64,000 nt of DNA from Sergeia podlipaevii (lineage: Eukaryota > Euglenozoa > Kinetoplastea > Trypanosomatida > Trypanosomatidae). The stretch is from the NCBI GenBank assembly GCA_030849805.1, contig JASANZ010002236.1, positions 1-64,000 of the forward strand, read 5' to 3'. The position numbers were made by a program, and so were the translations under genes. Shown one piece after another: positions 57,463 through 64,000 of the stretch (the first letter of the stretch is position 1; each line of letters starts with the position of its first letter). The notes under the pieces are model-generated. The model did not search any database. It worked only from the letters and a program-made list of their open reading frames with translations, and was not told where the DNA came from.

Positions 57463-60400
57463 CTAGATGCTGCAAAAGTGCGCCACAAACTCATACTCAG
57501 ACGTGTTGGAGGTAAGTTTGAGATTGTGTAGCACCAACTCCACTCGCACCACGTTCGTCGGTCTCAAGTCGCTGTGAATCGTATGCGATGAGCCGGAAGC
57601 AGGTATGCCGTAGTAGTTGGCGAGTACAATCTGTGGGGTCTCAATTAACTCAGACTGCCCAGTGCGCCGAAACACCTCCATGTTCTCCATTATCTTTTGC
57701 CCCTTCTCTTCGCTGAACAGAAGGCCATTGATGTTACGCCCCACCACAGCCGACGCAGGCAGACCAAACAGCTCCTCTGCAACGCTGGAAAATAGGCCAA
57801 TGACACCAGTCGAACTCAGCACGACTGCGGCATGGAAAGAGGAGTCGAGAGCCTTCTGAACAGTACGCATTTGCATGTCCAACCCCTTTTCCGTGATGGT
57901 TGGATGCATCTCCACCAGCAGCATCGAGCCTGCCTCAGAGCCGTCAAGGCTTTCCGTCACCTCTGAGATATCACGAGCACTCACCTCAAACTTGAAAATA
58001 TCCGCTTCCTCCCCTTCGCGATGGTAAGTCATCCCAGTGAACACGGTGGGCTCAGAGGTGTGAGAGACACCACTGCGGGCCGTGGCTGCAATATTGTGCA
58101 GCGTCGACAAAAAGAACGTCTCAGTGAGGTCGCTTGGGGCGGGTATGGCTGCACTGGCGGCTGCAGGAGCTGCTGCTTCTGTCGCTGCTGCAGAGAAGTG
58201 CATCTTGGGACCCTCTACAAGCGAATCCACATGATTGCCCACCATCGTCAAGTGCACAGGGCTCTTGAAGAGCTTGTGTGCAGCCTCGTTCGCGTACTGA
58301 ATAAAGCCATCATATGACACCAGCATCATCGCCTCCCTGCTGAGGCCCATCATGGAGAAGGCGGTCTGGCTCATTTGCTTGTCTATAGGCTTCGGCAGAC
58401 GCGTGTCAACAATGACGGAGAAGAGCGACCCGCCAGGACGTACAATGCAACGGAACTCGCCGCCAACGCGCATGAGGGCGTCGCGCTTATCACGGAACGT
58501 GAGGACTGTGTGCCGCTCCACTGGCGTAGGCTGGCCTTGTCTCACCGCCTCTTGCGCTTTTGCAATAAACTGAGCAAGTCGCACGTCGCCAACTGGGACA
58601 AAGAGACTGTAAAGGCGACCAACGAGGTCCTCCCTGATGTATCCCAAAGTGGAAAGGAATAAACGTGAGCACTCAAGGAAGCGACCGTCCAGGTCAACTT
58701 CGACGCAGCCAACGTGCGCGTAATCTTGGATTTGTGCCTCACGGCTTCGGTACGCTGCGGCGGCAATTTCGTCAGTGCCATTCCAAATGTGAAGCACGCC
58801 TTCGGGCTCATCCCCTGCTGAGCTGCCGGGCACTGCGATAACAGTCACATTGGTTACGATCGTCTTTCCGTCCCTGCGAGTCCACGGCACACTAGCAACG
58901 TGGAAGAGGTCGCTCTCTCCAATGTTCAAGAAGGACGTGCGCCTACTGGACTGGTAGTCGTCATCATCCTCATTGAATGTGTGTGAAGGATCGCTGCTAT
59001 GAATAGCCCCCTCCTGCACCATGTGGAAGGCTTCCACCAGCGTGCTAAGCAACTTCTTGTTGGGGGACGCGTTCTCCCGGTCCTTGTCCACGCCTTCCTC
59101 GAGAGTATCCACGAGAGCATTCCCTGCAGTCGCTCTGTCACCGTATCTATCCATGTCAGGCTTTAAAAGGTCGCCCAGAGCGTGCGATACCATCTCCTGC
59201 TCTGTATACTGAAACAGCTCCTCTGCAGCCGCATTGCATCTCATTACAACCCCGTGCACGTTCACCACAACGATAGAAGAAAGGGAGGCGTTAAAGAGCT
59301 GCAACATCTCCTTCGTCTCGCTCTGGACAAGAAGGGACTGATCAATGGGCTCAATATACGCAAAGTAGCGAGGCATCTTGCTGCGGTACGGCACAATGGC
59401 GCGAATGCGCACGCTGGCTTTGAAAGTGGTGCCGTCACCGCAGGTAATGATCACTCGCTCCTGCACAGACTTCTGTAGCTGCCGCTGCTGCTGCTGCTGC
59501 TTCTCGTTGTAGGTCATGTTCTCTGCAAAGAAGTTGGCCGTCTGCGTCTCCCCCCGTGGCCTCTGCGCATCACCGTCATCGTTATCTTGGCCCCTTTCTT
59601 TATCCAGTGCCAGCGGGGTGGCCCTCAGAATACGAATGCTCTTCCCCAGAATCTCCAATTGTGGCAGGCGCAGCAGCCTTTCCGCAGCGCCGGTGTACTC
59701 CTCCACAACGCCTTCGTGGTTAGTGCCAATGATAGCAATGGGGGCATCCTTGAGAAGTGCCGTGTTCAGCGCATCCTCAGCGACTGCCTCGAATTCGCTA
59801 TCCACCACCCGCAAGTTGGCAATAAAGTGCGGAATACCTTGACCGTCCTTTGACTCTCTCACGTGTAAATCGACCTGAAAGAGACGGCCGCCCTTGTGGC
59901 GCGCAGTCATGATCTGTGCCTTACCAGTCGTTAAAGTGCGCACACCAGTGGCGAGGTAACGCTGCAGGTACTGCATAATGGCACTCGCCGATTTTGGTTC
60001 AAAGATCATGTCGATGTGCTTGCCAACAATCTCCGCATTGGTGAACCCAAACGTCTCCTCCGCGCTTGCACTGAACTCCTTCACCCGGCAGTGGTCATCT
60101 ACGATAATGAACACAGAAGGAGAAAGGGACACCGCTGCGGACTGCTTCTGAATCTCAATAGCGCTGGAGAAGTGCGCACTGAGGTTGCGCAGGTATACAA
60201 TGACGCCGAGTTCTTCCTCTTGTGCGCCGCTGTGGCGCTGTGTTTCGGTCACTACCGCCGCACTTAAGAGACTTCCCGCGGTGGGGCTGCTTTCGGCATG
60301 CAGGAGGTTGCGAGGGGCAAGCGCGATAGACACTTCATAGAGCACGACATTACCATTCTTGTGCTGGGCAGAAAGCCGACGCGTCACGCGCGCAAGGTTC

Positions 60401-63400
60401 CCAGATGGACAAAAAGAGAGTGTTTTGTGACTGATCTTCTGAGGCACCGACTGTGTGTGTCCCGTGCCGCTGTACTGTGCCTCCTTGAGCTCCGTGAGAG
60501 CTTGCTTGAGCCATCGATCTTGGGAAGCCACAGAGGTGGTCTTGTCACTAGCGAGGATGCTGTGGGGAAGCAAGTTGTAGATGGACCTGCCTGCTAGAGA
60601 CTCGTCTTCATAGCCAAGCTCCTGCTTCAGCACATCGCTGCAGCGCAAAATGACGCCGTCCAGATCAAGCTCCGCCATGGCAGCGTTGTCCAAATTTGTG
60701 ACGATACGGCGCACGTCCTGTGCCTGCCTCAGCGCCTGGCGCTCATTAACGTTACACATAAAGGCCACATACTCTAAGGTATCGCCGCGGCGCACATCCT
60801 TCACGTAAATCATCATATTGAAGATGAGGCCGTTCTTACAGCGCGCGGCCTGCACACGTGGGTGGCCAATCATTTGGCGCATCCCCGTCTTTTCAAAGGA
60901 GCGCAAGTAACCATCGTGCAAAGCGCCAACCTCAGGCTGCATGAGCATGCGTATATTGTGCCCCACCACCTCCGAGGAGTCATAGCCAAAGAAAGCTTCC
61001 GCGGATGGAGAGAACTCCTTGATGATACCAGAGGAAGTAACAATAATAAGCGGAACTGGAGCAAGTGAGGTCATCGCTCGGCAGATGCTGTGGTGTACGG
61101 CAAGATTAATCTCGGAAGTGCAGTCGCGCAGCCCGGCAACGAGAAAGGGTTCGCTGCCGTTCGTATGAATGTCCTTAATAGATATGCCCACAGGGAACTC
61201 AAAGCCTGTGCGGGTACGCCCAGTAAGAACCACCTCACGGTGGAGCAGACTAGCCTTCTTCTCCACCTTCCTGCCCTTTGCCACGGCATCGAGACACTTG
61301 CGGAAGTTGTCGAGGTAAAGATCATGGTTCTTGCCGTACTTATCCGGCATCAGCACACTGACATTGATACCAATAAACTCCTCGCGTGTGTACCCAAACT
61401 GCTTGCACGCAGAGTCAGAGCACGCAAGCACGATGCCATCAAGAGTCGAGATCACAACAGGAATTGTTGTCACAGCCATGAGTGCATCGTTCCAATGGTT
61501 CGTCTCTAGTAGACGCAGATCGTCAGTGGTGTCACGGATATACGCAAGGAATAAGCGTCTGTTGGACTGGGTTACCTCTGTCACCCGCACTTCCACGTCA
61601 AAGACACTATTGCCCTCAATCGTGTGGGCAAGCCCCTTCAGACTCCGACCAAGCCAATTGGTGAGGCCAGACTTTCGGTACTCGTCAAGAATCACCTGAA
61701 GGGGATTTGTACGGTATACAGCACGAGCGGTGGTGGTGCCTGCGTATTCGCTGCTGTTTATCGCTGATGGCGGTACCTTGTCGTCCGTCGCCCACACTGT
61801 CGCTGAGGCATTCGCGGACGCAATATCCTCTGCGTTACTAACAAAGAAGTGATCGACGTCCTTGCCGTACATATTAGCTGCTGACGTGCGGAATGTGGAC
61901 TCAGCCGCCTTGTTCATCTGTACAATGATTCCGCTGTCATCGAAGACCACCACCGGGATCGCGCCCATCACCATCGTCATGTTGCTTATCTTCCCATGCA
62001 TTTCAAGAGACTGCTTGGGAGCGATGTTCTCCAGAAAGGCAAGAACGCAATCACCGACGCCTGTAATGCTAAAACCCTTAAGTGTGATGCGGGCTTGGAA
62101 AGTGGAAAAGGTGCCGTCCTTTTCACGACGGCGAGCGGAGCCTTGGACAGTGCGCTGTTCCACGGCTCGGCGAGTCGAACCAACGCGAGAGTAGTGCTTG
62201 AAGAAAACGTTGTGATGTGAGGCAAGAGGCTCCTCCATAAGAATGCTAACAGGGCGTCTATGTAGCTCAGAGTCACTATAGCCAAAAGCTCTGCAGGCGG
62301 ACTCAGAGACGAAGATGACTCGACCCTCAGAATCGGAGATGATCAGTGGGATTGGAGAGCGCATCTTCGTAATGTTACTTGCCGCTGCAATCATCTCGTA
62401 GTGCAAGCGATCTGTCATGTCCTCAATCTGGCCAATATAGTACCATCGCCCACCTTGGCGCATCTCACGTACGCTAAGAAGGATAGGGAAGACTTCGCCG
62501 TTGAAGCGCTTCGCCTTGACGTAGCGTGATGAATCAATCATCGTCTTCTTCCCTGTACGCAGGTACCGCTCGAGATACTGATCATGCACGTCAGCTTCGG
62601 CACGAGGCATAAGGATATTCACCTTGCGGCCAATGACCTCATCCGCCGAGCACTTGAAAGTAATTTCGCATGCCTTGTTGAACTTCATAATCACGCCGCG
62701 ACGATCAATGACAACGACTGGAATTGTCGAGGCTTCCGAGAGGGCAATGGACAAGCTGGCATTGCGCTCAAATTCAAGGTCGTCTTGACGATTGTGAACA
62801 ACGCCAACGAAGGAGATGCCCTTTTCAGTGCGCACCTCCTGCAACTGAAGCTGGGCGGGAAGGAGTGAGCCATCCTTACGCTTGACACGCACTAGCCGAG
62901 AGGTTCCCATAACTGTCTTGACACCCGTCGTCAAGTACTTCTGTATGTAGCTATTGTGCTCCGCGGCAATGTTGTCGGGCATCAAGATGCCCACGTTCTG
63001 ACCAACTGCCTCGGCGCGAGTCCACTGGAATACCTCCTCAGCAGCCTTGCAGTAGTGGCGTATAATTCCGTGAGAGTCAACGGTGATAGTAGGAAGTACA
63101 TTATACTCCCTCGCAGCAATGTCAATCTCAGCCACATTCGCGTCCTGAATGGTTCTGCCACTTGCGAGGTACTCTGCAATGGCGGGAATGCTCTTGCGGA
63201 TCTCCAGAGGAATCATGCGCAGCATGACCTGTGTACCCTCCTCCTCCTTCATGAGGCGACGTGAAGCCACAAAAAGAAGATACCACGACATAAGGAAAAA
63301 CGCTAAAATCGTAATACATAGCACAAAAATAAACACTGCGAAGGAGGTGTCGCGTGTATCACGTGTGTTTTGAGTCATCGTAGCAGTAGTCGCCTGCATC

Positions 63401-63993
63401 GTTTTAGAGAGGGTAAAGATTTGCTGGTAGAGCAGAGCCTCTTGATCTTGGCGTGAACTTGCGTCCATCACCACCATCTCCATCACCCGCTGCTGCCAGC
63501 GCCGCTGAGAGGCATCAATCAAGCCGCCAAACGCGAGCAGGGACTGCTGGTTTTCCATGCTAACAACAGACGTGTTGATCGCGGAATGCTCATCGTAGCG
63601 TTGGGATGTGACCTTCAAAGGACCAAATATGGCGTCTGCGAGGTTGGTCATAAACTTGAGGTTGTTCATGCGGTAGTATTTCTCCGATGACGCCAGGGTT
63701 GCCCCGGCGAAGCTCAAGGCCGTCTCAGTAAACCATGGAGAGCGCTCAGAGTTCTGAATGCTGATGGCGGACTGCAGCAGCTGCACGCCACGAAGTGTTG
63801 CAATGTTCATCATGTCTTCCTCCTTTCGAGAAAGCTCGTACGAGACGATCAAAGCGATGAAGAGAATGGTAATCACAAGAGAAAATATAACGAGAACCAG
63901 CACAGTGGTCTTGACAAGCCTTCGGAACGACTTGTCTGCGAAGTCTTCAGAGGCGAGAGCGGCATTGTTTGTGGTTTGTATGCCGGCCTTCAT
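57463..63993 (-). CDS. Giant membrane-anchored protein with 13 tandem PAS domains (2176 aa)
   Basis: ATG at 63993, TAG at 57463; only 7 bases precede the ATG, so an earlier start cannot be excluded. Spans lie at about residues 28-52 and 217-243 and enclose a helical outer domain of about 165 residues. A helical linker (244-295) leads to 13 PAS units starting near residues 300, 423, 547, 678, 843, 979, 1104, 1292, 1417, 1571, 1761, 1887 and 2053. Each opens with a strand such as I-P-V-V-V-I-D-x-x-G-V-I and has E-x-x-G-x-x-x-x-x-L-M-P-like cores. Units 1, 2, 3, 5 and 6 have a His in the position of the FixL heme ligand. No kinase, cyclase, phosphodiesterase or other output domain follows. It is probably a sensor or scaffold with its PAS array in the cytosol; ligand and partners are unknown. 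Confidence 0.9.
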   Translation of the reverse strand: MKAGIQTTNNAALASEDFADKSFRRLVKTTVLVLVIFSLVITILFIALIVSYELSRKEEDMMNIATLRGVQLLQSAISIQNSERSPWFTETALSFAGATLASSEKYYRMNNLKFMTNLADAIFGPLKVTSQRYDEHSAINTSVVSMENQQSLLAFGGLIDASQRRWQQRVMEMVVMDASSRQDQEALLYQQIFTLSKTMQATTATMTQNTRDTRDTSFAVFIFVLCITILAFFLMSWYLLFVASRRLMKEEEGTQVMLRMIPLEIRKSIPAIAEYLASGRTIQDANVAEIDIAAREYNVLPTITVDSHGIIRHYCKAAEEVFQWTRAEAVGQNVGILMPDNIAAEHNSYIQKYLTTGVKTVMGTSRLVRVKRKDGSLLPAQLQLQEVRTEKGISFVGVVHNRQDDLEFERNASLSIALSEASTIPVVVIDRRGVIMKFNKACEITFKCSADEVIGRKVNILMPRAEADVHDQYLERYLRTGKKTMIDSSRYVKAKRFNGEVFPILLSVREMRQGGRWYYIGQIEDMTDRLHYEMIAAASNITKMRSPIPLIISDSEGRVIFVSESACRAFGYSDSELHRRPVSILMEEPLASHHNVFFKHYSRVGSTRRAVEQRTVQGSARRREKDGTFSTFQARITLKGFSITGVGDCVLAFLENIAPKQSLEMHGKISNMTMVMGAIPVVVFDDSGIIVQMNKAAESTFRTSAANMYGKDVDHFFVSNAEDIASANASATVWATDDKVPPSAINSSEYAGTTTARAVYRTNPLQVILDEYRKSGLTNWLGRSLKGLAHTIEGNSVFDVEVRVTEVTQSNRRLFLAYIRDTTDDLRLLETNHWNDALMAVTTIPVVISTLDGIVLACSDSACKQFGYTREEFIGINVSVLMPDKYGKNHDLYLDNFRKCLDAVAKGRKVEKKASLLHREVVLTGRTRTGFEFPVGISIKDIHTNGSEPFLVAGLRDCTSEINLAVHHSICRAMTSLAPVPLIIVTSSGIIKEFSPSAEAFFGYDSSEVVGHNIRMLMQPEVGALHDGYLRSFEKTGMRQMIGHPRVQAARCKNGLIFNMMIYVKDVRRGDTLEYVAFMCNVNERQALRQAQDVRRIVTNLDNAAMAELDLDGVILRCSDVLKQELGYEDESLAGRSIYNLLPHSILASDKTTSVASQDRWLKQALTELKEAQYSGTGHTQSVPQKISHKTLSFCPSGNLARVTRRLSAQHKNGNVVLYEVSIALAPRNLLHAESSPTAGSLLSAAVVTETQRHSGAQEEELGVIVYLRNLSAHFSSAIEIQKQSAAVSLSPSVFIIVDDHCRVKEFSASAEETFGFTNAEIVGKHIDMIFEPKSASAIMQYLQRYLATGVRTLTTGKAQIMTARHKGGRLFQVDLHVRESKDGQGIPHFIANLRVVDSEFEAVAEDALNTALLKDAPIAIIGTNHEGVVEEYTGAAERLLRLPQLEILGKSIRILRATPLALDKERGQDNDDGDAQRPRGETQTANFFAENMTYNEKQQQQQRQLQKSVQERVIITCGDGTTFKASVRIRAIVPYRSKMPRYFAYIEPIDQSLLVQSETKEMLQLFNASLSSIVVVNVHGVVMRCNAAAEELFQYTEQEMVSHALGDLLKPDMDRYGDRATAGNALVDTLEEGVDKDRENASPNKKLLSTLVEAFHMVQEGAIHSSDPSHTFNEDDDDYQSSRRTSFLNIGESDLFHVASVPWTRRDGKTIVTNVTVIAVPGSSAGDEPEGVLHIWNGTDEIAAAAYRSREAQIQDYAHVGCVEVDLDGRFLECSRLFLSTLGYIREDLVGRLYSLFVPVGDVRLAQFIAKAQEAVRQGQPTPVERHTVLTFRDKRDALMRVGGEFRCIVRPGGSLFSVIVDTRLPKPIDKQMSQTAFSMMGLSREAMMLVSYDGFIQYANEAAHKLFKSPVHLTMVGNHVDSLVEGPKMHFSAAATEAAAPAAASAAIPAPSDLTETFFLSTLHNIAATARSGVSHTSEPTVFTGMTYHREGEEADIFKFEVSARDISEVTESLDGSEAGSMLLVEMHPTITEKGLDMQMRTVQKALDSSFHAAVVLSSTGVIGLFSSVAEELFGLPASAVVGRNINGLLFSEEKGQKIMENMEVFRRTGQSELIETPQIVLANYYGIPASGSSHTIHSDLRPTNVVRVELVLHNLKLTSNTSEYEFVAHFCSI

Positions 63994-64000
63994 GTGATAT

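Overview
The window looks like nuclear DNA of a trypanosomatid (Kinetoplastea). I recognise 19 protein genes. All lie on the minus strand, none needs an intron, and they are separated by 0.5-2.6 kb spacers full of homopolymer tracts. On the coding strand most spacers carry long T/C tracts upstream of the next start codon, as expected for trans-splicing and polyadenylation within one polycistronic transcription unit. No strand switch, tRNA, rRNA, transposon or CRISPR was found. All three standard stop codons are used as terminators. I cannot assign the genus. Transcription runs from high to low coordinates.

Layout in transcription order. (1) 57463-63993: a 2176-residue membrane protein with two transmembrane segments followed by 13 tandem PAS domains and no recognisable output domain. 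(2) 53643-55700: a DUF778 (TMEM222/RTE1)-like protein. (3) 49673-51025: CDP-diacylglycerol synthase. (4) 46227-48275: a FYVE-type zinc finger protein. (5) 43339-45234: a DNAAF4/DYX1C1 homologue (CS + TPR), next to (6) 41187-42587, a URI1-like unconventional prefoldin interrupted by one in-frame TAA. (7) 37418-40327: a large basic hypothetical protein. (8) 35179-36390: proteasome lid subunit RPN7. (9) 32619-33992: a NOP4/RBM28-like nucleolar RRM protein. (10) 31031-31933: a Cys-rich PLAC8-like protein. (11) 29107-30165: hypothetical. (12) 26193-28118: an amino acid permease (AAAP). (13) 21458-25519: a very large polytopic membrane protein. (14) 19496-20728: a DEDDh exonuclease. (15) 15635-19003: a membrane-anchored penicillin-acylase-like Ntn hydrolase (S45). 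(16) 9920-13435: a 1171-residue hypothetical with a C-terminal Cys/His motif. (17) 5532-8844: a disordered protein ending in a CaaX box. (18) 2711-4177: hypothetical. (19) 1-2093: the N-terminal part of a large Sec7-type ARF-GEF cut by the window edge.

Most of these are housekeeping genes (vesicle traffic, lipid, proteasome, ribosome biogenesis, HSP90 co-chaperones), and the order does not indicate one pathway. The pair at 41-45 kb is the exception: both proteins belong to HSP90/R2TP-linked assembly of dyneins and polymerases.

Two single N bases (7069 and 41131) each join near-identical sequences of 243 and about 319 bp. These look like unmerged contig ends rather than true duplications, and one of them breaks the frame of the gene at 5.5-8.8 kb.

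The most interesting object is the 13-PAS membrane protein. Several of its repeats carry the residue spacing of the bacterial oxygen sensor FixL (heme-ligand His, then Arg 20 residues later), so it is a candidate heme- or gas-sensing receptor in a eukaryotic parasite lineage.
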